64,000 nucleotides of DNA. Source: Desulfovibrio sp. TomC. GTDB lineage: Bacteria; Desulfobacterota; Desulfovibrionia; Desulfovibrionales; Desulfovibrionaceae. Positions 43,612 to 53,295 of this stretch are shown here, piece after piece (within the stretch, counting starts at the first letter, position 1; each line of letters opens with the position of its first letter). The notes beneath the pieces are model-generated. The model was not told where the DNA came from. It searched no databases and saw only the letters and a list, made by a program, of their open reading frames with translations. The DNA lies in contig NZ_JSEH01000009.1 of NCBI RefSeq assembly GCF_000801335.2, positions 1-64,000 of the forward strand, written 5' to 3'. The position numbers and the translations under genes were made by a program.

Positions 43612-44697
43612 ATGCCGACAATTTTGGATTTTATGCCTTCTGGAACCTTGAAGCACGTGGCCGGGACCGATGGCGGCGAATGGGCCGGCCCTTGTCCGCA
43701 ATGCGACGGCCGCGACAGGTTTCACGCTTGGCCCAACAAGGGCCAGTCGGGGAAATTTTGGTGCAGGGCCTGCGGTTGGAGCGGCGACGGCATCCAGTTC
43801 CTTCGGGATATGGACGACCTGTCCTACCCGGAGGCCTGCCGGCGCTTCGGCGCGACGCCGCGTCCCGGCCGCCGGGCCATGGCTCCCCAGCAAAAGGCGG
43901 TCTGGACTCCCAAGCCTTCCGTTCTGCCGTGCCCGGCCTGGCTGGCCACGGCTGCCGCGTTCGTGGACTACGCCGCCGGCGTGATGGCCGCGTCTGCCGA
44001 GGGCCAGGCCTACGCCCTGGGGCGCGGGCTGACGCCGGAGACGATCCGAGCGTGCCGCATAGGTTGGAACCCGGCCACGATCTACGATCCCCGCGAATCC
44101 TGGGGGCTGCCGCCCGAGCTCAACCCGGAAACGGGCCTCCCTCGGAAGGTGTGGGTTGCTCGGGGCCTAGTCGTGCCGACCTTTCACGCCGGGCATGTGG
44201 TGGCCCTGAAGGTGCGCCGGCCGGATTGGCGCGAAGGGGACCCTTTGCCAAAGTACGCGGCGGTCAAGAGGAGTTCCCAAGGCCCCATGGCCCTGGCCGT
44301 GGCTCCAGGCCGCCCCGTGGCCATCGTCGAGGGAGAGCTTGACGCGCTTCTCATCCACCAGGCGGCCGGCGACCTGGTTGCGGCCATGGCCATGCGCACG
44401 GCCGAGGGCCGGCCCGATGCCGAGGCCCATGCGCTCCTCAAGGATGCTCCCATGATCCTGTGCGCCTTGGACGCCGACGCCGCCGGCCGCAAGGGCTGGT
44501 TGTGGTGGCGCGCCAATTATCCCCAGGCCAGGCGGTGCCCGCCGATCATGGGCAAGGATCCGGGCGAAGGCATGAAAGCCGGCCTGGACCTGCGAACCTG
44601 GATCATCGTCGGCCTTTCACTGTTCGAGCCGCGGCCCAACCCCGAAACTCTCCACGCACCTGCCCGGCGGGACGAACTCCCGGCCTGGGCTTTGTGA
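43612..44697 (+). CDS. CHC2 zinc-finger/TOPRIM DNA primase of the element
   Basis: 361 aa. Zinc finger GPCPQCDGRDRFHAW...FWCRACGW (about residues 23-53), then a TOPRIM domain with AIVEGELDALL and LCALDADAAGRKGWLWW, and a KVRRPDWREGDPLPKY linker. It resembles the N-terminal primase half of P4 alpha but lacks the helicase half; DUF3987 may supply it. Start follows AGAGGT and module A. Ends in ALPAWAL. Confidence 0.86.
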   Translation: MPTILDFMPSGTLKHVAGTDGGEWAGPCPQCDGRDRFHAWPNKGQSGKFWCRACGWSGDGIQFLRDMDDLSYPEACRRFGATPRPGRRAMAPQQKAVWTPKPSVLPCPAWLATAAAFVDYAAGVMAASAEGQAYALGRGLTPETIRACRIGWNPATIYDPRESWGLPPELNPETGLPRKVWVARGLVVPTFHAGHVVALKVRRPDWREGDPLPKYAAVKRSSQGPMALAVAPGRPVAIVEGELDALLIHQAAGDLVAAMAMRTAEGRPDAEAHALLKDAPMILCALDADAAGRKGWLWWRANYPQARRCPPIMGKDPGEGMKAGLDLRTWIIVGLSLFEPRPNPETLHAPARRDELPAWAL

Positions 44698-44732
44698 ACA
44701 GTTCTAGTGGGATGACCAAAAGGAGGAATAAC

Positions 44733-44939
44733 ATGCTGGACCAAAAGCACATTACCGCTTTGCGGGAGGAAATGGCCGTAAGTCAAGGCTGGGTCAATTT
44801 GGCGAACGCCGCGTCGTTTCTCTGGGACGTCATTATGAGTGACCAGCCCTTGAGCGAAGCCGGCACGGAAGAGTTTTTGCGCTTGGTCCGGGAGAGCATG
44901 GCCGCCGTTCGGACCAACAACACGCGAACGGTCCAGTAA
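44733..44939 (+). CDS. Small hypothetical protein
   Basis: 68 aa, helical (LDQKHITALREEMAVSQGWVNLANAASFLWDVIMSDQP), preceded by an excellent AAAAGGAGG. It lies 36 bp after the primase gene and before the late-type gene pair. No family recognised. The 86 bp after it are AT-rich and could hold the promoter of the next operon (GATAAT at 44975). Confidence 0.65.
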   Translation: MLDQKHITALREEMAVSQGWVNLANAASFLWDVIMSDQPLSEAGTEEFLRLVRESMAAVRTNNTRTVQ

Positions 44940-45025
44940 AGGAAGGATGGCTGCTTTCTCTCTGTAAAAGTAGCGATAATATCAGATACATTTAAATGAA
45001 ACCACGACGAATAGGAGAAGTCACC

Positions 45026-46024
45026 ATGGCCAATTTTCAGACTCCGACGCCTGTGCAGATTACCCCCATCGATTTAGGGGAGATCAAGAAAGAAAATACC
45101 CTGGCCGCCATGTACAATCAGCGGCTTCAGGATGCGCAATACGAGACGGGTTCGAGGAACGCGTTAAACGACGTCCTCAAGGCAGACCCGAATGCCACAG
45201 GTCAAAACGTCCTCAGCCAGATGGCGGCCAGAGGGTTTGGCAAGGAGGGGCAATCTTACTCTTACAATTGGGCGAACCGGCAGCATGCCAACCTGCAATA
45301 CGAAATGGATCTTCGCAAAGAGGTGTCCAATCTGATCGGTTCGGTCACGGACGAGAACAGCAAGAATCAGGCAATCGACTATATCCAGTCGAAGTTCCCG
45401 GACGCCGACTTCAGCCAATTCCGGGCCATGCCCTGGCAAGATGCAGTGAAGCAGGGGAACAACTTCGCCCTTGGTGCTGCCGGTAGGGTTTCCCGAGAGC
45501 GTCAGGACAAGGCCGCCGTCGCCGCTGGTTATCAGCCGGGCATGGACCTCTCTACCCTGCACACGGCCCAGGGGATGGAGAACGCAGCTGCCGCCGAGGG
45601 GCGGGCACAGGCGGTGTTCCCCGGCCAGCAGCAACAGCAGGCCGCGACGCTGGAGCACACGCAGGCCAGCACGGATGCCCTGAAGGATCGTCGCAAGGTC
45701 GTCATGATGCCTGATCCCAGCGATTGGACTGGAAAGAAGAAGATCCCCGGAATCCTTATCCCCGGGCAGAATGGGGAACCCGACACCACCATGCCCTTAA
45801 ACTCTAATGCCGGCGGCCAGGGTTTCGGCGGCAACGCTCCGCAATCTGGAAGCATGACTCCGGGTGCTTCTGCCGGGGCGCAGAATGGAACCGGACAGGT
45901 GTACGTCCAGCGCGGGAACGGTCAAATCCTGACGCCTGATACGGCAGCCAAATACGCCAAGGCGGCCGGGGGTGACCGGGCCAAGGCAGAAGAAATGGCC
46001 CGCGCCGACGGATGGGGCTGGTAG
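45026..46024 (+). CDS. Putative virion-type protein upstream of the giant gene
   Basis: 332 aa. Helical, glutamine- and alanine-rich: SRNALNDVLKADPNATGQNVLSQMAARGF, then QQQQQAATLEHTQASTDALKDRR, then a glycine-rich flexible region, ending GGDRAKAEEMARADGWGW. AGGAGAAG precedes ATG 45026. It overlaps nothing and is 8 bp before the giant polyvalent gene. In podophage-like genomes small helical proteins of this kind precede the internal ejection proteins; that analogy is the only basis for the role. Confidence 0.6.
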   Translation: MANFQTPTPVQITPIDLGEIKKENTLAAMYNQRLQDAQYETGSRNALNDVLKADPNATGQNVLSQMAARGFGKEGQSYSYNWANRQHANLQYEMDLRKEVSNLIGSVTDENSKNQAIDYIQSKFPDADFSQFRAMPWQDAVKQGNNFALGAAGRVSRERQDKAAVAAGYQPGMDLSTLHTAQGMENAAAAEGRAQAVFPGQQQQQAATLEHTQASTDALKDRRKVVMMPDPSDWTGKKKIPGILIPGQNGEPDTTMPLNSNAGGQGFGGNAPQSGSMTPGASAGAQNGTGQVYVQRGNGQILTPDTAAKYAKAAGGDRAKAEEMARADGWGW

Positions 46025-46032
46025 GAAGCACT

Positions 46033-49000
46033 ATGGGAAATCCATTCGACGAAGTGTACGCGGGCCAAAACGCTGGGCCGTCGCCACAGACCAACCCCTT
46101 CGACGCGGTCTTCAGCGGTGGCCAGTCGCAAGGGGGCAATCCGTTCGACCAGGTCTTCGCCTCCGATGGCCAGACGGTCACCGACTACGGCGTCACGCTC
46201 CGCAAGGCCCTGGATCGGACCGGCGCGGCCATGGGCTACGGGATGCAAAAGCTCGGATTCGATGAAACCGGCCAAGCTGTCCGGGACATTTACCACGGGC
46301 GCGAGGCGACCGCGCCGCCGCAGTCCGAGAGCTTTAAGCGTCAGGAGGCCATGCCCTGGACTGAGGCCATCAAGCATCCGGTTACGGCCGCTGGGAAGCT
46401 TGCCGGGGATGCTCTGTCCGCTGCGCCTGACATGGCCCTGGCTACCGGGGCCACCTTGGCAACAGGCGGCCTTGCCCTGCCTGGAGTCGTTGGAACGGTT
46501 GCCGGCGGCGCGGCTGGCGGCGCTGCCTTCGGTCTTTCTGGGGCGGAACGGGCAGCCCATGAAATCGAGACGATGCCTGAAGACCAGCTTCGGGGTACGC
46601 CTGCTTTTCTTGACGCCTATGCCAAAACTGATCCCAACCTTCCCGAGTCCGACCGTCTGGCCCAAGCGCGCAAAGGGGCGGCCGATGCCGTAGCCCGGGC
46701 CACCATGGGCGCGAATGTCGGCGTTGGGGCCGTGGTCGGACCTGCCGGCGGTGTGGCCGGCGGTCTGGCAGAAAAAGCCCTCCCTGGTCTTGCCGGGCGC
46801 GTGGCCTCGGGCGCTGTTGGCGGATCGTCCTTCATGGGCGGCATGAAGGTGGCGGAAAACGCCGTGCACCAAGGCTATATCGATCCAAACACCAGCCTGA
46901 CAGAAGGAGTGCCTGACGCTCTGGTCGGCGGTGGTGTCTTTGGTGGTGCGCATGGTGTGGTCAAGGGCAAGGGAGTAGCGGCCGGCGATCAATCCGCCCG
47001 CATCGACACCCGCGCCACGGCGGATTCGCTTCACGGCGTGGCCGATGCTTACGACGTGGCGAAGCTCAACGCCACGTCGTTTCCTGGATCTACGGATGGC
47101 AATCACCTTTCATCGGATCAGCTTGGCCAGTTCATGGCCGCCACGCCTGCCGGACAGGCCTTGGGCAAAACCATCTCCGACCTGCGTGCCGCCGGCTATG
47201 CCGCCCTGGCCGACAAGCTGCAGATCACCAGCGCCAACGCCGGGGAACATGCACCAAAATCGCTGCATTATCGCGGCGAGGCCGTGGACACCAACGCCCG
47301 GGGATTGACACCTGACGAACAGGCCACAGTGGCGCAGTTCGCCGGGCAAAACGGTCTTATGCGCGACGTTGCCGGCGAACCCTGGCATTACAGCTACCGT
47401 GGACAGGTGCAGCAGTCTGGAACGGCGACTGCTGGCCAGCCCGCGCCTTCCGGACCGGTCGGCCCGGCGCAGAAAGCCGCCGACGCCGTGGGGGCTTCCG
47501 ATATAGGCCCGTTCCTGTCCCGGGTGATCGATGCAGAATCGAGCGGCGACTCCAACGTCAAGGCCGGAACTTCTTCGGCGTTTGGCCTGGGCCAGCTCAC
47601 CCGAGACACCCGGCAAGCTGTCCTGGACAAGTACGGCGTCGATGCGTGGTCGAAAGACCCGGAACAGCAAATGCTGGCCCTGGCCTATCTCGCTCGGGAC
47701 AGCCGCACGGGCTTGGCAAAATCCCTGGGTGTCGAGCCGTCCCAGGTCACGGACGGGCAACTCTACATGACCCATTTACTTGGGGAGGGTGGTGCTCGGC
47801 GTTTCTTCACCGGTATGGCTGCGAACCCGAATGACTTGGCCACCAAATACATTAGCCCGGAGGCAGGGACCGCCAATAAGTCCATCTTCCTCGCCAAGGA
47901 TGGCCGGCCGCGCACGCTCCAGGAGGTCTATGATCTCATGGCGGCCAAGGTCGCGCCGAAGGACGGGGAGACGTCGGCCCGGCCCGAAACATCGGCCCCG
48001 GCCGGCCAGATCGGCCCGGAGGCATCGGCCGCGCCCGAGTCCTGGCCGGTGCGCCCTGAACTGGACGCCTTGCGCCAGGACATGGAGACGCGCGCCCCGG
48101 GCATCGTGGAAGGCCAGGGCAGTCCCTGGGACACCCGTCTGCCGGCTGATCGCATCAATGAAGGCCTGGGCCTGGACACGCCGCTTGGCCGCCGGGCCGA
48201 GCTTGAGTCTCTGCGCCAGGACATCCAGGGCCGGGACGTGGCGGCCAGGGCGGCCGACGAGATGGGCGCACCCGTGCCGGCGACCGAAGCCGCCAGGATC
48301 AATGAGCGGCCGGCACTGCCTGAGGGCCAGGGTTTTGACCTGGTGCCCGACGGCATGCGCCAGGACCGGCTACCGGCGAAGCTCGAAGACGCCCCGACCA
48401 TGCCGGCCCAGGACATTCGCTTCCACCTCAACGACAAGCCGGCCGAAGCCTTCCAAGGCATTCGGCCCGAAGACGTCGCCCACGGCATCAAGGGCTATAC
48501 CGAGGCGGCCCCGGGTGCGGCACCGGTGCGCATCGTGCGGTCCATGGACGAACTGCCGCCGCACATTCTCGATCAGTACCGCCGGTCCGGCGAGACCGGG
48601 GCCATTGAAGGCGTCTACGACCGGGGCAGCCGGGCCGTGTGGCTGGTGGCCGACAACCTGGAGAGCAAGTCCCGGGCCGGGGAAATCTGGCTGCACGAGA
48701 ACGTGGCCCACCACGGGCTCCGGGCTGTCTTCGGATCGGACAAGGCCTTTGACGGGTTCCTCAAACGCAGTGCGCAGTTCTACGGCTACGGCAGCGACCA
48801 TATTGCCATGGAAGAGCACATTGCCCGGCTGGCCGAGAAGATGAATGTGGGTCAGGCGCTGACGCCCAAAGAGCGCAGCCTGTGGGGCAAATTCGTGGAC
48901 TACGTGCGCGGCTGGCTGGTCAAGCACGGCTGGGCCACGCCGAAGGACGCGGACCTGCACAGCCTGCTTCAGGACTCGCTGACCCGCATGGCCAGGGGCG

Positions 49001-52000
49001 GAGAGAGGGGAGCTGGCTCATTGTTCCCGGACCAGAGTGCGGCGTTCAGCGCGAAGGAAGACCCCAGGCAGTACCGTGCATTTCTGGAAGGTGAACCCGT
49101 TGTCCGGTTGCGGGGAGATGAATTTCCACGGTTTCCGAAGCTCGGGCAGTTGGCCCAGGCCGTCGGTGATTGGTGGGCGAAGAAGTACGGGAACAATATC
49201 CAGAATCCCGAGCTAGGGGACATCACCATCGATCAGCGCGGCGCAAAATCTTCCGTCGCTCATGGGATGGGGGCCGAGAAGGGCGCGGCGTTTGCGGCTG
49301 TCCCGGATATCCTCTCGAAAGGGAAGGTGATCGGCCACGAAATAAGAGGAGATGTAGACGGCTATTTCGTGGGCGCTCCCGTCCATATCGCGGGGAAAGA
49401 ATATGTGGGTATGGCCTTGGTCAAGAGGGACGCCAATGGCCAGAGGTTCTATCTGCACGAGGTGGTCTTAAAAGAAAAGCTCCAGCGATCCATCAAAACC
49501 GGGGCCCCCGATTTCTCGGGCGAGCGGACCGGAGGAGTCGCTGGAGCCTTCAGAGAAATATTAAGTCGCATTTTTGCCCCTGGCAAGCCCGGCGACGGCG
49601 AGGGGCGGTTCTCGGCGCGGCCCGAAGACCGACTTGAGGCCGATACCGACGCGGCGGTCAAGTCCATAGCCGAAGGCATGAAAAAGGACATAGGTCCCCT
49701 GGCCCGCTGGCTGGGAACCCCCGACTATACCTTCCAGAAGCACCCGGTGGCCAAGGCGATTTATGACGTCTTCCGCAACCGCGTGAACCGCGCCCACGAA
49801 ATTCTCCATACTGCCCTGGACCTCCCGGACGGCGCCACGGTCATGGACAAGTGGAAATCCCTTTCCGAGAAGTCCAAGGCCATGGTCAATCAGATCATCG
49901 ACGTGGCCGACGTGCGGGAGATTCGCCGCCCGGCCGTCGAACCGTGGATGGCCGAACAGAATATCTCCGAGCCTGTCAGGGAGATGTACCGGATCATGCG
50001 GGACAAATACGACGCCCTGCTTGATGAGCGGCTTCGTCCCTACAAGGAGATGCTGGAAAAAGGCGTCAACCCGGACATCCAATACCGGGACTCTGACGGC
50101 AAGCTGGTAACGATGAGCCTCAAGGAGGCCGTAGGCGAGATGGGGCAAATGCGCGGCTTCTATGCCCCGCGCATCCGTCAGACCGGCGACCTGGCCGTGC
50201 TGGCCCGGCGCAAATTGCCCGGCGGTGACTTCGAATATGCCCGGCACCATGTCGAATGGAAGCGCCAGGCAAAGGGGCTGGAAAAGGAACTCCGCGCCAA
50301 GGGCTGGGAGATCACGGGCATGGAGCCTGTGGCCCGGCTGGGTGAGGGCACACAGCAGGCCATTGCCCGACTTGGAGAGGTGGCCAAGGTCGTGGAGAGC
50401 ACGGCAAAGGGCATGAAGGGCGTTCCCGACGACGCCAAGAAGGCGTTCCTTGAACAGTTGGTGGCCGAAATATCCGACGACATCAAAGCCCGCGGCTTCC
50501 GTTCTTCGGCCATCCGCCGCACCGGCCGGGAAGGTCGCGTGGTCCGGGGCTACATTGAGGACGCCGGGGAACGCTTCGCCCAATACGCCCAGCGGACTTC
50601 CTACGGCATCGCCAAGATGGAAGCGGCTCAAAACGCCGTGCGGTCCATGTTCGCCACCGGTCAGGACGGTAAGTTGCTGCTCGATCCCCGCCGGGAGCCT
50701 CGCACCTTTCAGATGGTGCAGAACTACCTGCAGGACCAGCTTCGGAACTCCGAAAAGGCCGACCGGGTCATATCGCTTGGCAAGTCCATCGCCACGTTCA
50801 AATTCCTGGGCTTCAACGCCAAGAGCGCCTTGCTCAACCTGACCACCCTGGCCACACAGGTTCCACCGGCCATGCGGGTTTATGCCGGGGACAGCAAGGT
50901 TTCCTTGTTGCGTTGCGATGCCGAGCTTGTCCGGTCGCTCCCCGATGCAATAGCCTTCATGCTCGGCAAGAGCAGAAAGAACCTGTCCCCTGACGAGCGG
51001 GCCTTCCTGGGGGAGATTCAGCGCAAAGATCTGGATGACCCGCAGTTCGCCCGGGAGGCCTTCAAGAGTTATCAGGCCACAGCTGGTCGCGTCTGGTCCG
51101 GGGCAATGAACAAATCCATGCTGATGTTCGGGGCCACAGAGCAGTTCAACCGCCTGTCCACCCAGCTTGCCGGGTACCGCGTGGCCCGACTGGCCGGGTT
51201 CGGCCACCAGGAAGCCATGGAGCGGGCCTTGACGGCCTCTGACCGGGCGCACGGCGTCTATGGCCGCGAGGCCATGCCAGAAGCCGCCTGGGGCACCAAT
51301 GGCGGGGCGCGGCTTATGCAGCTTGGGTACGTCTATAAGAAATACGCCCACAACACGCTTCAGCTTTTAGCCGACGTGTGGGGCAAGGGCGATGCCCGAT
51401 CCTTCATGCACTTGCTTGCCGCGCCCTTGGCCCTTGGCGGCGTCTCCACCGGCATGGGGGCGCTCGGCTGGGCAGCGGCCAAAGCCATCTATTCGACCCT
51501 GGGCGATTCCCGCGACCCCAAGGAAGCGTTCTTCTCCTGGGTGCGGAACGTGCTGGGCCAGGACGCTGAGCAGTATGCCCGCTTCGGCGCGTTCGGTGCG
51601 CTCGGCATAGACGTGTCCGGTTCCATGGACACGCAGGTCAGGATGCCCGGAACGCTCAAGGATCTGGCCGGCCCTGTTGGCGGTGTGGCCAATGACCTAT
51701 TTGGAGACCAGGGGGCCGCCCATTACCTCGCCACCGGGCAGCCAGGGAAGGCCCTGGAAAAGACGTTGCCGACAGGCATTGCCAAGCCGCTCCAGGCCAT
51801 GCGCGAGGCGGAAACGGGCGTCACGTCCAGCAAGGGCTATCCGCTGCGTGATGAGCAGGGGAAGAATTACATGCCTACGCCCGAGGAGACGACGGCGAAG
51901 GCCCTGGGTTTTCGACCGGCCAGGGAAGCCCGACTCAAGGACATGGATCAGGCCGCCCGGACAGAGGAGCGCGCCTTCCAGGAACGTCGCCAGGACATCA

Positions 52001-52563
52001 TGGAGGCCTACCGGGCGTTCACAGCGGCCGGCGGCACGGATCGGTCCCGCATGGACGTCATTGTTTCGGACATCGCCAAGTTCAACGCCGACGTTGACCG
52101 TATGGACCGGGCCGATATCCAGCCCATCACCCAGCGTTCCATTGAAAGCTCCCTGGCCAGCTTCAGGAACCCCAGCAAGCAGGAGCTTGGCCGGCGTGGC
52201 ATTGGGGACGCATCGGAGGCTGACCCCATCGGTCCGGAGAACTTCGCCCTGGCTGAACAGATGGTGCGGTTTCGGGAGGTGAAACACCAGATCAGCCAGC
52301 TTTACGCCCAGGCCCAGGAATTGGCCGATGCCGGGCGCGTTGCCGATGCCCGGGAGCTTGCCCAGGGAAACGGTTTGATCCCCAAGCACGACCTGATCGA
52401 ACAGGTGCAGGGCGTTTTCCGGGATGCGGCCGAGCTTCGGGAAGCTGCCGAGAAAAACCCGCGTATCTCCGGGGCGCAGCGCGAGGCGGCGCGACTGCAA
52501 GCGGACCATATGGTGAAGCGGGCGCTTCACGAGTTCGAAACCAGATCGGCCGGCTGGCGGTAG
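46033..52563 (+). CDS. Giant polyvalent (injected) protein with peptidase, transglycosylase and zincin domains
   Basis: 2176 aa. Three N-terminal NPFD-x-VF repeats (residues 3-45) precede a Gly/Ala-rich, possibly membrane-active stretch (about 110-310). An M15-type peptidase follows (SLHYRGEAVD near 409 to WHYSY near 451), then a soluble-lytic-transglycosylase domain (FLSRVIDAESSGDS near 493, FGLGQLT near 516). A zincin-like WLHENVAHHG lies near 886, and a beta-rich segment near 1062-1180 resembles the BECR/LPD3-type of polyvalent proteins. A long helical C-terminus (LPD38-like, about 1190-2176) follows. Such proteins are carried in the particle and injected with DNA. The ATG at 46033 follows TAGGAAG. 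Domain calls beyond SLT and M15 are by eye. Confidence 0.8.
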   Translation: MGNPFDEVYAGQNAGPSPQTNPFDAVFSGGQSQGGNPFDQVFASDGQTVTDYGVTLRKALDRTGAAMGYGMQKLGFDETGQAVRDIYHGREATAPPQSESFKRQEAMPWTEAIKHPVTAAGKLAGDALSAAPDMALATGATLATGGLALPGVVGTVAGGAAGGAAFGLSGAERAAHEIETMPEDQLRGTPAFLDAYAKTDPNLPESDRLAQARKGAADAVARATMGANVGVGAVVGPAGGVAGGLAEKALPGLAGRVASGAVGGSSFMGGMKVAENAVHQGYIDPNTSLTEGVPDALVGGGVFGGAHGVVKGKGVAAGDQSARIDTRATADSLHGVADAYDVAKLNATSFPGSTDGNHLSSDQLGQFMAATPAGQALGKTISDLRAAGYAALADKLQITSANAGEHAPKSLHYRGEAVDTNARGLTPDEQATVAQFAGQNGLMRDVAGEPWHYSYRGQVQQSGTATAGQPAPSGPVGPAQKAADAVGASDIGPFLSRVIDAESSGDSNVKAGTSSAFGLGQLTRDTRQAVLDKYGVDAWSKDPEQQMLALAYLARDSRTGLAKSLGVEPSQVTDGQLYMTHLLGEGGARRFFTGMAANPNDLATKYISPEAGTANKSIFLAKDGRPRTLQEVYDLMAAKVAPKDGETSARPETSAPAGQIGPEASAAPESWPVRPELDALRQDMETRAPGIVEGQGSPWDTRLPADRINEGLGLDTPLGRRAELESLRQDIQGRDVAARAADEMGAPVPATEAARINERPALPEGQGFDLVPDGMRQDRLPAKLEDAPTMPAQDIRFHLNDKPAEAFQGIRPEDVAHGIKGYTEAAPGAAPVRIVRSMDELPPHILDQYRRSGETGAIEGVYDRGSRAVWLVADNLESKSRAGEIWLHENVAHHGLRAVFGSDKAFDGFLKRSAQFYGYGSDHIAMEEHIARLAEKMNVGQALTPKERSLWGKFVDYVRGWLVKHGWATPKDADLHSLLQDSLTRMARGGERGAGSLFPDQSAAFSAKEDPRQYRAFLEGEPVVRLRGDEFPRFPKLGQLAQAVGDWWAKKYGNNIQNPELGDITIDQRGAKSSVAHGMGAEKGAAFAAVPDILSKGKVIGHEIRGDVDGYFVGAPVHIAGKEYVGMALVKRDANGQRFYLHEVVLKEKLQRSIKTGAPDFSGERTGGVAGAFREILSRIFAPGKPGDGEGRFSARPEDRLEADTDAAVKSIAEGMKKDIGPLARWLGTPDYTFQKHPVAKAIYDVFRNRVNRAHEILHTALDLPDGATVMDKWKSLSEKSKAMVNQIIDVADVREIRRPAVEPWMAEQNISEPVREMYRIMRDKYDALLDERLRPYKEMLEKGVNPDIQYRDSDGKLVTMSLKEAVGEMGQMRGFYAPRIRQTGDLAVLARRKLPGGDFEYARHHVEWKRQAKGLEKELRAKGWEITGMEPVARLGEGTQQAIARLGEVAKVVESTAKGMKGVPDDAKKAFLEQLVAEISDDIKARGFRSSAIRRTGREGRVVRGYIEDAGERFAQYAQRTSYGIAKMEAAQNAVRSMFATGQDGKLLLDPRREPRTFQMVQNYLQDQLRNSEKADRVISLGKSIATFKFLGFNAKSALLNLTTLATQVPPAMRVYAGDSKVSLLRCDAELVRSLPDAIAFMLGKSRKNLSPDERAFLGEIQRKDLDDPQFAREAFKSYQATAGRVWSGAMNKSMLMFGATEQFNRLSTQLAGYRVARLAGFGHQEAMERALTASDRAHGVYGREAMPEAAWGTNGGARLMQLGYVYKKYAHNTLQLLADVWGKGDARSFMHLLAAPLALGGVSTGMGALGWAAAKAIYSTLGDSRDPKEAFFSWVRNVLGQDAEQYARFGAFGALGIDVSGSMDTQVRMPGTLKDLAGPVGGVANDLFGDQGAAHYLATGQPGKALEKTLPTGIAKPLQAMREAETGVTSSKGYPLRDEQGKNYMPTPEETTAKALGFRPAREARLKDMDQAARTEERAFQERRQDIMEAYRAFTAAGGTDRSRMDVIVSDIAKFNADVDRMDRADIQPITQRSIESSLASFRNPSKQELGRRGIGDASEADPIGPENFALAEQMVRFREVKHQISQLYAQAQELADAGRVADARELAQGNGLIPKHDLIEQVQGVFRDAAELREAAEKNPRISGAQREAARLQADHMVKRALHEFETRSAGWR

Positions 52564-52579
52564 GCCCGGCAACGCAGAA

Positions 52580-52615
52580 GGCCCCGGCGAGGATAGCGTG
52601 TCGGGGCCGTGTTTT
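52580..52615 (+). terminator. Terminator of the giant gene
   Basis: GGCCCCG/CGGGGCC stem with a 15-nt loop followed by GTGTTTT, 17 bp after the stop. Confidence 0.75.
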
Positions 52616-52652
52616 GCCCAAACGCGCGGCACCTAATAAAAAGGAGGAGGCA

Positions 52653-52868
52653 ATGGCGGAGATTATGATTCGCAGCGCACAGGCCATTGCGAAAGCGATA
52701 GGAGAGCATCGAGGTGCGATCCCCGCGTTGGTCAAATTGGAAGGCCTGCCGGCTTGACAGAAGAACGGGAAAGGCCCCTGGTGAGCTTTGCCCGAGGACC
52801 TGGCCGAATGGTTACGCGGGCAGCGCATGAAACATGCCCCCGCTTCCCGCCAAACGCTCCGCGCTTAA
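52653..52868 (+). pseudogene. HTH-type gene interrupted by two in-frame TGA codons
   Basis: A 71-codon frame with AAGGAGGAGG before the ATG. It reads RSAQAIAKAIGEHRGAIPALVKLEGLPA, then TGA (codon 35, 52755), QKNGKGPW, then TGA (codon 44, 52782), then ALPEDLAEWLRGQRMKHAPASRQTL. Without the stops it is a continuous helix-turn-helix protein of the kind that picks DNA sites in phages (AlpA/small terminase-like). No frameshift is present. Either two point mutations have silenced it, or UGA is read through. The intact neighbour at 53295-53531 has a comparable build. Confidence 0.6.
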
Positions 52869-52889
52869 AAAAAACGGGGAGAAACGGTG

Positions 52890-53063
52890 GTGACCTGCGA
52901 ATTGAAAGTCTGCCCGGCCTGCGGCGGCAAGATCGGCGTCATTGACACCCGGGCGCTCGAAAAGGAGATCGTGCGCATTCGCCTCTGCCGGGGATGCCGC
53001 CGGCGGCTTGAGACGGTGGAGGCGGTGGCGCGAGTGGTTTATGCGGGTGAGGTGCGTTATTGA
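52890..53063 (+). CDS. NrdR-like small zinc ribbon
   Basis: 57 aa from GTG: CELKVCPACGGKIGVIDTR...IRIRLCRGCRRRLETVEAV. The CPxC, VIDTR and CRxCRRRLETVE pattern is that of the NrdR zinc ribbon without its ATP-cone, a form seen in phages and islands as short transcription regulators. GGGGAG precedes the GTG (52887 or 52890). The upstream 34 bp recur at 56487-56520. Confidence 0.65.
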   Translation: MTCELKVCPACGGKIGVIDTRALEKEIVRIRLCRGCRRRLETVEAVARVVYAGEVRY

Positions 53064-53103
53064 TTTTGAAAGCCTATTATCTTGCAATCAGGGGGGCAAG
53101 AAC

Positions 53104-53295
53104 ATGGTCAAAGAGAGGGAAAAGCCAACAGTCGGCGTGTCGGACCGGATTTATTTTGACTTCAAAGGAGGGAAATCCGCGACCTCCAGCGAGGGCGAAG
53201 GCTGGCTTGAAGGATCGTCAGAGCCAGGCCAATACCGCCCGTTGTCTCGATTCAAATGGTTGCGGGTTCTGATTGGCCGGTTCCTCGGGCGTTGA
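53104..53295 (+). CDS. Small hypothetical protein
   Basis: 63 aa with a basic-hydrophobic C-terminus (LSRFKWLRVLIGRFLGR) that could lie on a membrane. A G-rich ribosome site precedes the ATG, and its TGA overlaps the next ATG (TGATG), supporting translation. Unknown function. Confidence 0.5.
   Translation: MVKEREKPTVGVSDRIYFDFKGGKSATSSEGEGWLEGSSEPGQYRPLSRFKWLRVLIGRFLGR

Noticed and set aside
49561-51351. A 596-codon minus-strand frame opposite the giant polyvalent gene
   Set aside because: Antisense shadow of a continuous 2176-aa reading frame with recognisable domains.
52755-52784. Selenocysteine at the two in-frame TGA codons
   Set aside because: No SECIS-like hairpin directly after either TGA that I can see, and two selenocysteines in an HTH protein have no chemical rationale; kept as pseudogene or readthrough candidate.
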